DNA of 64,000 nt, from assembly GCF_030246845.1 (NCBI RefSeq), contig NZ_CP126889.1, positions 4,583,001 through 4,647,000 of the forward strand, written 5' to 3'. Source of the stretch: Enhydrobacter sp. GTDB lineage: Bacteria; Pseudomonadota; Alphaproteobacteria; Reyranellales; Reyranellaceae. Position numbers and translations under genes: made by a program. Positions within the stretch are counted from its first letter, which is position 1, and each line of letters opens with the position of its first letter. This document shows, in pieces, positions 33,980 to 43,342 of this stretch. A model generated the notes under the pieces. The model was not told the origin of the DNA, did not search any database, and saw only the letters and a program-made list of their open reading frames with translations.

Positions 33980-34047
33980 GATTCCTCCCCGCGCTCGGAA
34001 CGACACGGCAAAACCCGTGTCATTCCGAGCGCAGCGCGGGATATCTC
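33980..34047. repeat. Inverted copies of an interspersed GTCATTCCGAGCG-type repeat
   Basis: GCGCTCGGAACGACACGG (33991-34008) pairs with CCGTGTCATTCCGAGCGC (34015-34032) at 17 of 18 positions, with a 6-nt loop. Each arm extends into repeat sequence (GATTCCTCCCCGCG on the left, GCGGGATATCTC on the right). This matches the GTCATTCCGAGCG...GGAATCTC family found between genes in many genomes. It sits between convergent queD and phaC and may act as a terminator for both. Confidence 0.7.
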
Positions 34048-34057
34048 CTGTCGAACG

Positions 34058-35884
34058 TCAGTCGATCAACCTTACCTTCACGTACGATCCCGGCGCCTCC
34101 TCGAGCGCGGGCAGGTCGCCGTGGCCGGGAATGCGGGCGGGAACCTTAGCACCGGATTTCTCCGAGAGCCATTTGTCCCAGTCGTTCCACCACGAGCCCG
34201 GGAACTCCGTGGCGCCGGCCTTCCATTCCTCGAGCGTCGGCGGATTCCGGGGCGTCTCGTTCAGCCAGTGCTGGTATTTCTTGGCGTGCGGCGGATTGAC
34301 GACGCCGGCAATGTGGCCCGACCCGGCCAGCATGAAGCGCACCGGCCCCGAGAAGAGCTGGGTCGCTTTGTAGACCGATCTGGCGGGCGCGATGTGGTCG
34401 TCCTTGCCGGCCTGCAGATAGACAGGGATTGCGACCTTACGCAGGTCGATCGGCACGTTGTCGATGACCAGGCCGCCCGGCTTCGCCAGCAGGTTCTTCT
34501 GATACATGTTGCGCAGGTAATAGCTGTGCATGGCCGCCGGCATGCGGGTCGCATCGGCATTCCAGAACAGGAGGTCGAAGGGAAAGGGGTCCTTGCCCAT
34601 CAGATAGTTGTTCACGACGAACGACCAGATGAGGTCGTTGGCCCGCAGCATGTTGAAGGTGGTCGCCATCTCCGTGCCGTCGAGATACCCCTTTTTGCTC
34701 ATCATCTGCTCGATGCCGGCGAGCTGGTCCTCGTCGATGAAGACACCGAGCTCGCCCGGTTCGGTGAAGTCGACCTGTGCGGTGAAGAAGGTGCAGGCAG
34801 CGATGCGGTTGTCGCCTCGCGCCGCCATGTAGGCGAGTGTTGTCGCCATCAGCGTGCCGCCGATGCAGTAACCGATCGCCGAAACCTTCCTCTCGCCCGT
34901 CGCTTTCTCGATCGCCTCGAGCGCGGCGAGCGGGCCTTTCTTCATGTAATCTTCGAAGACGAGATTGGTCAGGGTCTCGTCCGGATTGACCCATGAGATC
35001 ACGAAGACGGTGTAACCGCGCTCGGTCGCCCACTTGATGAAGGAATTCTCGGGCTTGAGGTCCAGGATGTAGAACTTGTTGATCCAGGGCGGGACGATGA
35101 GCAGCGGCATCGCATAGACCTCGTCGGTCCGCGGCGCGTACTGGATGAGCTGCATCACCTCGTTCTGGTAGACGACCTTGCCCGGCGAGGTGGCGACATT
35201 CTCTCCGACCTTGAAAGCCTTCATGTCGGTCTGGCGTATGGCGAGCCGCCCCTTGCCGCGCTCGAGATCGGTGAGAAGGTTCTGCAGTCCCTTGAGCAGG
35301 TTTTCGCCCTTGCTGTCGATCGTGGCCTTGACAACCTGCGGGTTCGTGAGCGCGAAGTTCGACGGCGACATCGCATCGATGAACTGGCGCGTGTAGAACT
35401 CGACCTTCTGCGCGGTCTTGTCGTCGACGCCTTCGACTTCCTTCACGGTGCCCTGCAGCCAGCGCGCCGTCAGAAGGTAGGACTGCTTGATATAGTCGAA
35501 GATCATGCCGTCATTCCAGGCGGGATCCTTGAAGCGCTTGTCGCTCCTGGCCGGCTCGACCACGGGCTCGACCTGCTGGCCCATCATGCGCTGCGCGGTC
35601 GTTTGCCAAAGCTTCATGTACTGCTGCCAGAGCTCGACCTGGGCCTGCACGAGCTTGTTGGGGTCGGCCAGCATCTTGGCCGTGAAGTCCATGAAAGTAT
35701 GAGTAAGGTGCAGCGGGTCGGCCGGCTGCGGTCCCTCCGCTGCGTAGCGTTCGGCGAACTCCTTCAAAAGCTTCTGGCTGCGCTCGGCGATATCCTTGAA
35801 TGCCACCCGCAGCTTTTCGGTCTCCGCCTCGGAGAATCCGGGAGCAGTGCCGGCGGGGCCGGGAGGTGCGGAGGTGTCCGACAT
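34058..35884 (-). CDS. phaC: Class I poly(3-hydroxyalkanoate) synthase
   Basis: Polymerises hydroxyacyl-CoA into PHA storage granules. The 608 residues have an alpha/beta-hydrolase core with the nucleophile C340 in GYCIGG, and aspartate and histidine candidates in YLQAGKDDHIAP and AGSGHIAGVVNPP. The N-terminal domain (about 1-230) is typical of class I enzymes. Only one subunit type is present and no phaE or phaA/B is adjacent. It is preceded by about 190 nt of non-coding DNA that holds its promoter and that of the divergent lipoprotein gene. Confidence 0.96.
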   Translation of the reverse strand: MSDTSAPPGPAGTAPGFSEAETEKLRVAFKDIAERSQKLLKEFAERYAAEGPQPADPLHLTHTFMDFTAKMLADPNKLVQAQVELWQQYMKLWQTTAQRMMGQQVEPVVEPARSDKRFKDPAWNDGMIFDYIKQSYLLTARWLQGTVKEVEGVDDKTAQKVEFYTRQFIDAMSPSNFALTNPQVVKATIDSKGENLLKGLQNLLTDLERGKGRLAIRQTDMKAFKVGENVATSPGKVVYQNEVMQLIQYAPRTDEVYAMPLLIVPPWINKFYILDLKPENSFIKWATERGYTVFVISWVNPDETLTNLVFEDYMKKGPLAALEAIEKATGERKVSAIGYCIGGTLMATTLAYMAARGDNRIAACTFFTAQVDFTEPGELGVFIDEDQLAGIEQMMSKKGYLDGTEMATTFNMLRANDLIWSFVVNNYLMGKDPFPFDLLFWNADATRMPAAMHSYYLRNMYQKNLLAKPGGLVIDNVPIDLRKVAIPVYLQAGKDDHIAPARSVYKATQLFSGPVRFMLAGSGHIAGVVNPPHAKKYQHWLNETPRNPPTLEEWKAGATEFPGSWWNDWDKWLSEKSGAKVPARIPGHGDLPALEEAPGSYVKVRLID

Positions 35885-36077
35885 GGTTTCCTCTCCTAAG
35901 TCATTGCTTTTGCCGCTTTTCTTGCGGGAATGGCGACATCCAGATACTATAGCTTGTGCTGCCTTATCCGGGCTGCCAAGAGCTTCCTTTCCTTTAGGTA
36001 GGCTGCGACAACTGACGGGTCAAACTTCTCTCGATCTTGATTAAACAGCGCGGTCAGGGTTCAGGCAGGTGAGGACG

Positions 36078-36635
36078 ATGCAAAAACGACGGAGCAGGAT
36101 CGCGACGGGCTGCTTTCACGCTCTCCTCGGCGTGTCGGTTCTTGCTCTTCTCTCCGGCTGCGGCTGGTTCGACAGCAGCTCGCCCGCAGATATGGCCAAG
36201 GTTCGGCCGGGAGCCGAGCAGAACGTGCCGGTGAGCGCGAGCTTGCCACCGCCGGCGGCCAACCAGCAGTACGATCCGCCGATCGCCCCCGTGGACGACA
36301 TGCGCGACACGCCCAAGATCGGCTCGATTGTTCCCGAAAGCGGTGGCCAGAAGGCGCAGATCGAGAAGCAGGACAAGGAAGAAGCAGCCCGCGACGCCGA
36401 GGAGCGTGAGGCTCGAGAGAAGGCCGAGAAGGCGGCCAAGGAAGCCGAGACGGACGCAGGGGGCAAGCAAGCGAACACGACCGGCGACAAGGCCGGCGAG
36501 CCGCCGACCCAGCCGGTCGCGCCGCCGCCGGCGCCGGTCTCGAGCATGCCCGTGCCGCCGCCCTCGACCGACGCTGCGCCCGCCGCTCCGGCGGCTCCGA
36601 CGCCGCCGACCGGCGCCAAGCCGGCCGGATCCTGA
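36078..36635 (+). CDS. Putative lipoprotein with charged central region and Pro/Ala-rich tail
   Basis: The 185-residue protein begins MQKRRSRIATGCFHALLGVSVLALLSGCGWF, a signal peptide with a clear lipobox LSGC, so it is probably anchored to a membrane. A Lys/Glu/Ala-rich stretch at about 95-130 (EKQDKEEAARDAEEREAREKAEK) is likely helical, and the last 45 residues are rich in Pro and Ala. No domain is recognised. The ATG at 36078 follows GGTGAGGA. The gene is 40 nt from the following aminotransferase. Confidence 0.75.
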   Translation: MQKRRSRIATGCFHALLGVSVLALLSGCGWFDSSSPADMAKVRPGAEQNVPVSASLPPPAANQQYDPPIAPVDDMRDTPKIGSIVPESGGQKAQIEKQDKEEAARDAEEREAREKAEKAAKEAETDAGGKQANTTGDKAGEPPTQPVAPPPAPVSSMPVPPPSTDAAPAAPAAPTPPTGAKPAGS

Positions 36636-36675
36636 CGGACGCGTTCGTCCCCTCTGAGCGCACAAGGAACAATCA

Positions 36676-37932
36676 ATGGACGACCAGGAATTCCACCGCC
36701 TCAAGCGTCTACCGCCCTACGTGTTCGCGGAAGTGAACGCCATGAAGGCGCGTGCCCGTGCCGCGGGCCAGGACGTCATCGATCTTGGCATGGGCAATCC
36801 GGACCTGCCGACAGCGCCGCACATCGTGGCGAAGCTGGCCGAAGCGGCCGCTAATCCGCGCGCCCATGGCTACTCGGCCTCGCGCGGCATTCCGGGCCTG
36901 CGCAAGGCCCAGGCCGCCTATTACCAGCGCCGTTTCAACGTCGATCTCGATCCCGAGGCCGAGGTCATCGTGACGCTGGGATCGAAAGAGGGGTTGGCGA
37001 ATCTCGCGCAGGCGATCACGTCGCCGGGCGACATCGTGCTGGTGCCCAATCCCAGCTATCCTATCCACCCCTACGGCTTCATCATCGCCGGCGGCTCGGT
37101 GCGGCACATTCCGGTACCCGGCAGCACCTCCACGGCGGACTTCCTGTCGGCGCTCGAGCGCGCGGTGCGGCATACCGTGCCCAAGCCCATCGCCTTGGTG
37201 CTGAACTATCCCTCCAATCCGACCGCGCAGGTCGTCGATCTCGATTTCTACGCGGCGGTGGTGGATTTCTGCAAAAGGCAGAACATCTGGATCCTGTCGG
37301 ATCTCGCCTATGCGGAGATCTATTTCGACGGCGTGCCGCCGCCATCCGTGCTGCAGGTGCCGGGCGCGCGCGAAATCGCGGTCGAGTTCACCTCCATGAG
37401 CAAGACCTATTCGATGGCCGGCTGGCGTATCGGTTTCGCGGCCGGCAACCGGACGCTGATCCAGGCCCTGACGCGCATCAAGTCGTACCTCGACTATGGT
37501 GCTTTCACGCCGGTCCAGGTGGCGGCGACCGCGGCGCTCAACGGGCCGCAGGACTGCATCGTCGAGGCGCGCAATACCTACAAGGAACGCCGGGACGTCG
37601 TGATCGACGGACTGAGGACGGCCGGATGGCCGCTGCCGTCGCCCTCGGCCAGCATGTTCGCCTGGGCGCCGATCCCCAAGCCCTTCGAGGAGCTGGGTTC
37701 GCTCGCCTTCTCGAAGCTCCTGCTCACGCAAGCCAATGTCGCGGTATCGCCAGGCATCGGTTTCGGCGAGCACGGCGACGGATATGTCCGCATCGCATTG
37801 GTCGAGAACAAGCACCGCATCCGACAGGCCGTCCGCAACATCCGGCAGGTACTGGCCGATCCGTCCAAGGCGATCGACCTCTATCTGCGCGGCGTCGGGG
37901 ACAACATCACGCCCCTGAAGGCTCGCGCCTGA
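36676..37932 (+). CDS. Class I/II PLP aminotransferase, AlaC or LL-diaminopimelate aminotransferase type
   Basis: The 418 residues show the fold type I aminotransferase: IDLGMGNPDLPTAPHIV, VTLGSKEGLANLAQA, NPSYPIHPYGFI, VLNYPSNPTAQV and the PLP lysine in FTSMSKTYSMAGWRIGFAAGN. The family includes AlaC (glutamate-pyruvate aminotransferase) and enzymes annotated as LL-diaminopimelate aminotransferase. It is immediately upstream of hom, so an amino-acid synthetic role is likely. The substrate cannot be fixed from sequence. Confidence 0.9.
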   Translation: MDDQEFHRLKRLPPYVFAEVNAMKARARAAGQDVIDLGMGNPDLPTAPHIVAKLAEAAANPRAHGYSASRGIPGLRKAQAAYYQRRFNVDLDPEAEVIVTLGSKEGLANLAQAITSPGDIVLVPNPSYPIHPYGFIIAGGSVRHIPVPGSTSTADFLSALERAVRHTVPKPIALVLNYPSNPTAQVVDLDFYAAVVDFCKRQNIWILSDLAYAEIYFDGVPPPSVLQVPGAREIAVEFTSMSKTYSMAGWRIGFAAGNRTLIQALTRIKSYLDYGAFTPVQVAATAALNGPQDCIVEARNTYKERRDVVIDGLRTAGWPLPSPSASMFAWAPIPKPFEELGSLAFSKLLLTQANVAVSPGIGFGEHGDGYVRIALVENKHRIRQAVRNIRQVLADPSKAIDLYLRGVGDNITPLKARA

Positions 37933-37957
37933 TCCTTTCCTCACGTATCAGGCAGTC

Positions 37958-39250
37958 ATGGCCTCTCCTCTCAGAATAGGCGTTGCCGGCCTCGGCACGG
38001 TAGGCGCCGGCGTCGTCAAGCTGCTGGCCGAGCATGGCCGGCTGCTCTCCCTGCGCGGCGGCCGTCCGCTGAAGCTGGTGGCCGTCAGCGCACGCAGCAA
38101 GACGCGCAAGCGCGGCATCGATGTCTCCCATTTGCGCTGGGAGAGGGACCCGCTGGCGCTTGCCACCGCGCCCGACATCGATGTCGTGGTCGAGCTGATC
38201 GGCGGTTCGCGCGGCATCGCCCGGCAGCTCGTGCAGAAGGCGCTGGCATCGGGCAAGCATGTCGTCACCGCCAACAAGGCGCTGCTGGCCATGCATGGCG
38301 CCGAGCTCGCCGCGCTTGCCGAAAAGAAGGGAAGGATCCTCGCGTTCGAGGCGGCCGTGGCCGGCGGCATACCGATCATCAAGGCGCTGCGAGAAGGCCT
38401 GGTCGGCAACCGGGTGAGCCGCCTGTACGGCATCCTGAACGGCACTTGCAACTATATCCTCACCACCATGCGCGAGACGGGGCGCGACTTCGGCGCCGTG
38501 CTGGCCGAGGCGCAGGCGGCAGGCTATGCCGAGGCGGATCCGAGCTTCGACGTCGACGGCATCGACGCCGCGCACAAGCTCGCGGTGTTGACCGGCGCCG
38601 CCTTCGGCTGCCGTGTGAACTTCGCGGGCGTCCATGTCGAAGGCATCCGCCGCGTCACCTCCATGGACATCCAGTTCGCCCAGGAGCTGGGCTATCGCAT
38701 CAAGCTGCTCGGCCTTGCGCGCGAGACGAAATACGGCATCGAGCAGCGCGTCCATCCCTGCATGGTCTCGCTCGAGGCGCCGATCGCCCATATCGAGGGC
38801 GTGTTCAACGCCGTGGTCGTCGAAGGCGACTTCGTGGGCACGACCATGTTCCAGGGCCGGGGCGCTGGGGAGGGGCCGACGGCTTCCGCCGTCGTCGCCG
38901 ATCTGGTCGATGTGGCGCGCGGCCGGGACATGCCGGCCTTCGTCGTGCCGGCCAACCGGCTCGCAGCCAAGAAAGTTTCACCCATGGGGCGCCATATTGG
39001 CGCCTATTATATGCGCCTGATGGTGCAGGACCGGCCGGGCGTGATCGCGGCGATCTCGGGCGTGCTTGCCAGGGAGCGCATTTCGGTCGAGTCCATGCTG
39101 CAACGTGGCCGGTCGCAGTCGGGCGAGGTGCCGGTCGTGCTGACGACGCACGAGACCGAGGAGGCGGCGATGCAGCGGGCGGCGGCGCGCATCGGCCAGT
39201 TGCGGGCGGTGGCGGAGGAGCCCTGCCTGATCAGGATGGAAGCGCTCTGA
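37958..39250 (+). CDS. hom: Homoserine dehydrogenase
   Basis: Reduces aspartate semialdehyde to homoserine, on the route to threonine and methionine. The 430 residues have an NAD(P)-binding N-terminus (GVAGLGTVGAGVVKLL), the catalytic domain (GGIPIIKALREGLVGN, LNGTCNYILTTM, GYAEADPSFDVDGIDAAHKLAVL) and a C-terminal ACT domain (about 350-425: MRLMVQDRPGVIAAISGVLAR) for feedback control. The start ATG lies 25 nt after the aminotransferase. Confidence 0.97.
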   Translation: MASPLRIGVAGLGTVGAGVVKLLAEHGRLLSLRGGRPLKLVAVSARSKTRKRGIDVSHLRWERDPLALATAPDIDVVVELIGGSRGIARQLVQKALASGKHVVTANKALLAMHGAELAALAEKKGRILAFEAAVAGGIPIIKALREGLVGNRVSRLYGILNGTCNYILTTMRETGRDFGAVLAEAQAAGYAEADPSFDVDGIDAAHKLAVLTGAAFGCRVNFAGVHVEGIRRVTSMDIQFAQELGYRIKLLGLARETKYGIEQRVHPCMVSLEAPIAHIEGVFNAVVVEGDFVGTTMFQGRGAGEGPTASAVVADLVDVARGRDMPAFVVPANRLAAKKVSPMGRHIGAYYMRLMVQDRPGVIAAISGVLARERISVESMLQRGRSQSGEVPVVLTTHETEEAAMQRAAARIGQLRAVAEEPCLIRMEAL

Positions 39251-39282
39251 AACAGGCGCTCCGGGAGACGACGGAGGAAACG

Positions 39283-40269
39283 ATGGCGGACGACACGGGC
39301 AAGATGGATCGCAACCTGGCGCTGGAGGCGGTGCGGGTCACGGAAGCGGCAGCGCTGGCGGCCTCCAAGCTGATGGGGCGCGGCGACGAGAAGAAGGCGG
39401 ACCAGGCGGCCGTCGATGCGATGCGGACCACGCTCAATTCGCTGGCGATCGACGGCACGGTGGTGATCGGCGAGGGCGAGCGCGACGAGGCGCCGATGCT
39501 CTATATCGGCGAGAAGGTGGGCTCGGGCGGTCCCAAGATCGACATCGCCCTCGACCCGCTCGAGGGCACGACCATCACGGCCAAGGGGCTGCCCAATGCG
39601 CTCGCGGTCATGGCGATGGCCGAGCATGGCGGCTTTCTCAATGCACCCGATGTTTACATGGACAAGATTGCCGTAGGCGGCGGCCTGCCCGACGGCATCG
39701 TCGACCTCGACAAGACGCCGGCCGACAACCTCAAGGATCTCGCCAAGGCCAAGAAGGTCGAGGTTTCCGATCTGGTGGTCTGCATCCTCGACCGGCCGCG
39801 CCATGCCGAGCTGATCGCCAAGGTGCGCGAGGCAGGCGCGCGCATCATGCTGATCGGCGACGGCGACGTCTCGGGCGTCATCGCCACCTCGACCGGCGAT
39901 TCGGGCATCAGCATCTACATGGGCTCGGGCGGCGCGCCGGAGGGCGTGCTGGCGGCGGCGGCGCTGCGCTGCATCGGCGGCCAGATCCAGGGCCGGCTGC
40001 TGTTCCGCAACGACGACGAGAAGAACCGTGCCCGCAAATGGGGCATCAAGGATCTGAACCGCAAATATTCGATGACCGACATGGCCAAGGGCGACGTTAT
40101 GTTCGCCGCCACCGGCGTCACCTCGGGCTCGATGCTGAAGGGCGTGCGGCGCTTCGGCAACGGGGCGGAGACGCATTCGATCGTCATGCGCTCCAAGACC
40201 GGCACCGTGCGGTGGATCTCCGCCAATCACAATTTCTCGATAAAGACTGGCCTGCCAAGCTGGGCTTAG
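39283..40269 (+). CDS. glpX: Fructose-1,6-bisphosphatase, class II
   Basis: Hydrolyses fructose 1,6-bisphosphate to fructose 6-phosphate for gluconeogenesis. The 328 residues start MADDTGKMDRNLALEAVRVTEAAALAASKLMG, the usual GlpX N-terminus, with the metal site in VVIGEGERDEAPMLYIGEKVG and DIALDPLEGTTITAKG, and the phosphate-binding GDGDVSGVI. The frame remains open upstream within hom; the ATG after GGAGGAAACG is preferred. hom-glpX linkage is common in Alphaproteobacteria. Confidence 0.96.
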   Translation: MADDTGKMDRNLALEAVRVTEAAALAASKLMGRGDEKKADQAAVDAMRTTLNSLAIDGTVVIGEGERDEAPMLYIGEKVGSGGPKIDIALDPLEGTTITAKGLPNALAVMAMAEHGGFLNAPDVYMDKIAVGGGLPDGIVDLDKTPADNLKDLAKAKKVEVSDLVVCILDRPRHAELIAKVREAGARIMLIGDGDVSGVIATSTGDSGISIYMGSGGAPEGVLAAAALRCIGGQIQGRLLFRNDDEKNRARKWGIKDLNRKYSMTDMAKGDVMFAATGVTSGSMLKGVRRFGNGAETHSIVMRSKTGTVRWISANHNFSIKTGLPSWA

Positions 40270-40323
40270 CCATTCTTGGCGACTGCGGCCCCGGGCGTCA
40301 CCTGGCCGGGCGCCGCGGCCGGC

Positions 40324-40833
40324 ATGAAAACAGCAGGGAGCGCCTTCGCCGTCGCGTGCTTGTCGTGGCTGGCCGTGCCGGCCGCGGCGCAGGATGCCTG
40401 CGGCCTCGTGCCCTGGGCCGTGGCGCGGGATCCCGATCCTTTCTCCGCCTACATTCCGCACATCGACAGCGCCCAGTCCTTGCCCAAGGAGGGCGTCTTC
40501 GCGCTGAAGCTGCGGCCGGTCGCCGACGTCATCTATCCGGTCGCGCCGGCGCGCGGCAGCGACAGCGGCAAAGGCGGCATCGTCACGCTGGAGTACATTC
40601 CGGCCGGCCGCTACCGCATCGTCCTGTCGGAGGTGGGCTGGGTCGATGCGGTCCAGGACAACAAGCGGCTGCCGATCCTCGCCTCGGATCGCGCCACGAA
40701 CTGCCCGGGCACGCGCGAAAGCGTGCAGGTCGAGGTCAAGAGCGAGCCGCTCACGCTGCAGATCGGCGGCGTGAAGGCCGACCACGTCAACATCGCCGTG
40801 CTGCGCCTCTGGCCGTTCGAGTGGAAGTGGTAG
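40324..40833 (+). CDS. Exported protein of unknown function
   Basis: The 169-residue protein has a clear Sec signal peptide (MKTAGSAFAVACLSWLAVPAAAQ, cleavage after AAA). The mature part has Cys residues at DACGLVPWA and ATNCPGT that might pair. No domain is recognised, and the C-terminus (LRLWPFEWKW) is Trp-rich. A 16-codon upstream extension is left out because the signal peptide would be internal. It sits between glpX and recJ on the same strand. Confidence 0.7.
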   Translation: MKTAGSAFAVACLSWLAVPAAAQDACGLVPWAVARDPDPFSAYIPHIDSAQSLPKEGVFALKLRPVADVIYPVAPARGSDSGKGGIVTLEYIPAGRYRIVLSEVGWVDAVQDNKRLPILASDRATNCPGTRESVQVEVKSEPLTLQIGGVKADHVNIAVLRLWPFEWKW

Positions 40834-40923
40834 CGCGCGAGGGGGCAGCATTCCGACACTTTGCCCACAGGCGGCGGCCACCGCCGGGTGGCGTGCTCGC
40901 GACCGGCGGGTAGAGTGCCGGGC

Positions 40924-42744
40924 ATGTCCTCCGATGTTCGCGCCGCCCGCGCCGCCTTTCTGGGCGTCGAGCGCTCGCTCACCGGCCGACGCTGGGCCGA
41001 ACGCCTGGCCGACGAACGCATGGCGCTGGCCATGGCGCAGCGGCACGGCCTGCCCGAGGCCATCTGCCGCCTGCTGGCGGCGCGCGCGGTCGATCTCGAG
41101 GGCGTGCCCGACTTCCTCGAACCGACCCTGCGCAAGTTCCTGCCCGATCCATCGCATCTCAGGGACATGGACGTCGCCATCGAGCGGGTGGTGAGGGCGA
41201 TCCAGGCCGGCGAGCGGATCGCGATATTCGGCGATTACGACGTGGACGGCGCGACCTCCTCGGCGCTTCTGCTGCGCTTCTTCCGTAGCGTCGGCGCCGA
41301 GGCCTGCCTCTACATTCCCGACCGCCGCAAGGAAGGCTACGGCCCAAACGCCGGGGCGCTGCTCGGGCTCAGGGAGGAGGGGACGGCGCTCGTCGTCACC
41401 GTCGATTGCGGGGTGACGGCGCACGAGCCGCTGGCCGAGGCGAAGCACGCCGGCCTCGACGTGATCGTGATCGACCACCATCAGGCCGAGATCGCGCTGC
41501 CGCCCGCAGTGGCGGTGGTCGACCCCAACCGCGTCGACGAGGCGAGCCCGCACAAGCAGCTCGCCGCCGTGGGCGTCGCCTTCCTGCTCGCCGTCGGCGT
41601 CAACCGCGCCCTGCGCGCCGGCGGCTGGTATGGCGCGGCGCGCCCGGAGCCGGACCTGCGCCAGTGGCTCGATCTCGTGGCGCTGGGCACGGTGGCCGAT
41701 GTGGTGCCGCTCACCGGCATCAACCGCGCCCTGGTGCGCCAGGGGCTGCGGGTCATGGCCGATCGCGCCAATGCCGGTCTCGCCGCCCTCGCCGACGTGG
41801 CGCGCCTGCGCGAGCCGCCGGGGGCCTATCATCTCGGCTTCCTGCTCGGGCCCCGCGTCAACGCCGGCGGCCGCGTCGGCCAGGCCGATCTCGGCGCACG
41901 CCTGCTGGCCAGCGACGATCCGCACGAGGTCGGCGCGCTGGCGCTCAGGCTGGACGAGTTCAACGCCGAGCGCCGCGCCATCGAGCGCGCCGTGCTGGAC
42001 CAGGCGATCCAGCATATCGAGCGCACGTACGGTGCGGAGCGCCAGGGACTTCCGTCCGCCTTGGTGGTGGAAAGCGAGGGCTGGCATGTCGGCGTGATCG
42101 GCATCGTGGCGAGCCGGCTGGTCGAGCGCTACGGCCGGCCGGCCTTCGTGATCGGCATGGACGGCGAGATCGGCAAGGGCTCCGGTCGATCGGTGCGCGG
42201 CGTCGATCTCGGCGCGGCGGTGATCGCCGCCCGCCAGTCGGGACTGCTGGTCAACGGCGGCGGCCATGCCATGGCGGCGGGCCTCACGGTGGCGCGCGAG
42301 AAGGTCGGGGCGCTGGCGGTGTTCCTGGACCAGCGCGTGGCGCCGCAGCTCGGTGCGGCACCCGCCATCCGCGAGCTCGGCATCGATGCGGCGCTCTCGC
42401 CGGGCGCGGCGACGCAGGAGCTGGTCACCATGATCGAGCGCGCCGGCCCGTTCGGCGCGGGCAACGCGCTGCCGCGCTTCGCCTTGACCGGCGTGCGCGT
42501 CGACTATGCCCAGCCGGTGGGCGACGGCCATGTCCGCTGCACGCTGGTGGGACAGGAGCGGGGGCGCATCGACGCCATCGCCTTCCGTGCCAGCCAGACA
42601 GCGCTCGGCCCCGCCTTGCTCGATCGCACGAGGCCCATCCTGCATGTCGCGGGCGCCCTGCGCCTGGACCGCTACAACGGCCGCGAGAGCGTGCGTCTGC
42701 AGATCGACGACGCGGCATCGGCTGCCGGAACGGGGCCGGGCTAG
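40924..42744 (+). CDS. recJ: Single-stranded-DNA-specific exonuclease RecJ
   Basis: 5'-3' exonuclease used in recombination and mismatch repair. The 606 residues have the DHH motifs: IFGDYDVDGATSSALLL, VTVDCGVTAHE, VIVIDHHQAE and VALGTVADVVPL, then the DHHA1 region (NGGGHAMAAGLTV) and an OB-fold C-terminus. Starts at MSSDVRAARAAFLGVERSL; the frame is open 21 codons further upstream. It is followed by tRNA-Glu 75 nt later. Confidence 0.96.
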   Translation: MSSDVRAARAAFLGVERSLTGRRWAERLADERMALAMAQRHGLPEAICRLLAARAVDLEGVPDFLEPTLRKFLPDPSHLRDMDVAIERVVRAIQAGERIAIFGDYDVDGATSSALLLRFFRSVGAEACLYIPDRRKEGYGPNAGALLGLREEGTALVVTVDCGVTAHEPLAEAKHAGLDVIVIDHHQAEIALPPAVAVVDPNRVDEASPHKQLAAVGVAFLLAVGVNRALRAGGWYGAARPEPDLRQWLDLVALGTVADVVPLTGINRALVRQGLRVMADRANAGLAALADVARLREPPGAYHLGFLLGPRVNAGGRVGQADLGARLLASDDPHEVGALALRLDEFNAERRAIERAVLDQAIQHIERTYGAERQGLPSALVVESEGWHVGVIGIVASRLVERYGRPAFVIGMDGEIGKGSGRSVRGVDLGAAVIAARQSGLLVNGGGHAMAAGLTVAREKVGALAVFLDQRVAPQLGAAPAIRELGIDAALSPGAATQELVTMIERAGPFGAGNALPRFALTGVRVDYAQPVGDGHVRCTLVGQERGRIDAIAFRASQTALGPALLDRTRPILHVAGALRLDRYNGRESVRLQIDDAASAAGTGPG

Positions 42745-42818
42745 GCCTTGTCGGCCTTCTCGATGCCTTGATTTCGGCGGTCGGCCCCGTTACACCCACC
42801 CGCTCTTGCCGCCGCCTC

Positions 42819-42894
42819 GTCCCCATCGTCTAGAGGCCTAGGACATCGCCCTTTCACGGCGGTAACAGGGGTTCGAATCCCCTTGGGGACGCCA
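42819..42894 (+). tRNA. tRNA-Glu (anticodon TTC)
   Basis: 76 nt with acceptor GTCCCCA/TGGGGAC, D arm GTC...GAC, anticodon stem TCGCC/GGCGG with loop CTTTCAC (anticodon TTC), T arm AGGGG-TTCGAAT-CCCCT and an encoded CCA. The recombinase remnant abuts its 3' end, so it may have served as an attachment site. Confidence 0.97.
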
Positions 42895-42904
42895 CTCCCG
42901 AACA

Positions 42905-43342
42905 AAAGAGAGAACTTCGGGCGGCGACTTGACGGTCCGCGGTTCGCGAGTTTCTCCAGAATGGCGGGAGAACCTTCAAGGCGGATCGAGTGATGGTCGA
43001 CAGTGACGCTGTCGAGCAGGAGCTTCATATAGGCCTGCCGCAGCTCTTGGGGGCCCTGGGATAGGCGGCGTCGCCTTTCGATCGACAAGTCTTGAGCTTT
43101 TCCGCTGACAGGTCTGTCCGTCCAGTCTGCAGGTTCTCCTGCAACCGGGCGATGTCGCGGTCCAATTCACTCCTTTGCAGGCGGAGGGCGACAAGGCGCT
43201 CGCGCAACTCGGGAGCATCCGGCTCCATAGCGCCGTTTTCGACCAGCGCCAGCAGCCTGGCGACAGAAGCGTCTGCGCGATTGCGCGCGTCCCGAGCCTG
43301 TCGGAGCTTATCGCGCCGGGCCTCGCGCCCCGCTTTTCGCGC
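42905..43342 (-). pseudogene. C-terminal remnant of a large serine recombinase
   Basis: One frame reads ARKAGREARRDKLRQARD and LVALRLQRSELDRDIARLQ, the coiled-coil end of large serine recombinases. A second frame continues with LRQAYMKLLLDSVTVDHHSIRLEGSPAILEKLA, the usual last beta-strand region, so a frameshift lies near 43045. The catalytic N-terminus and zinc domain are missing and the upstream end is cut by the transposase remnant at about 43330-43342. It abuts tRNA-Glu, so it probably marks the edge of an integrated element. Confidence 0.72.

Noticed and set aside
39007..42645. Long minus-strand open frame of 1212 codons
   Set aside because: Antisense to hom, glpX and recJ, which have strong motifs; no recognisable domain in the shadow.
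42741..42905. Minus-strand coding sequence through tRNA-Glu (GIRTPVTAVKGRCPRPLDDG)
   Set aside because: This is the well-known translation of antisense tRNA-Glu; it is the tail of the decayed recombinase frame, not a gene.
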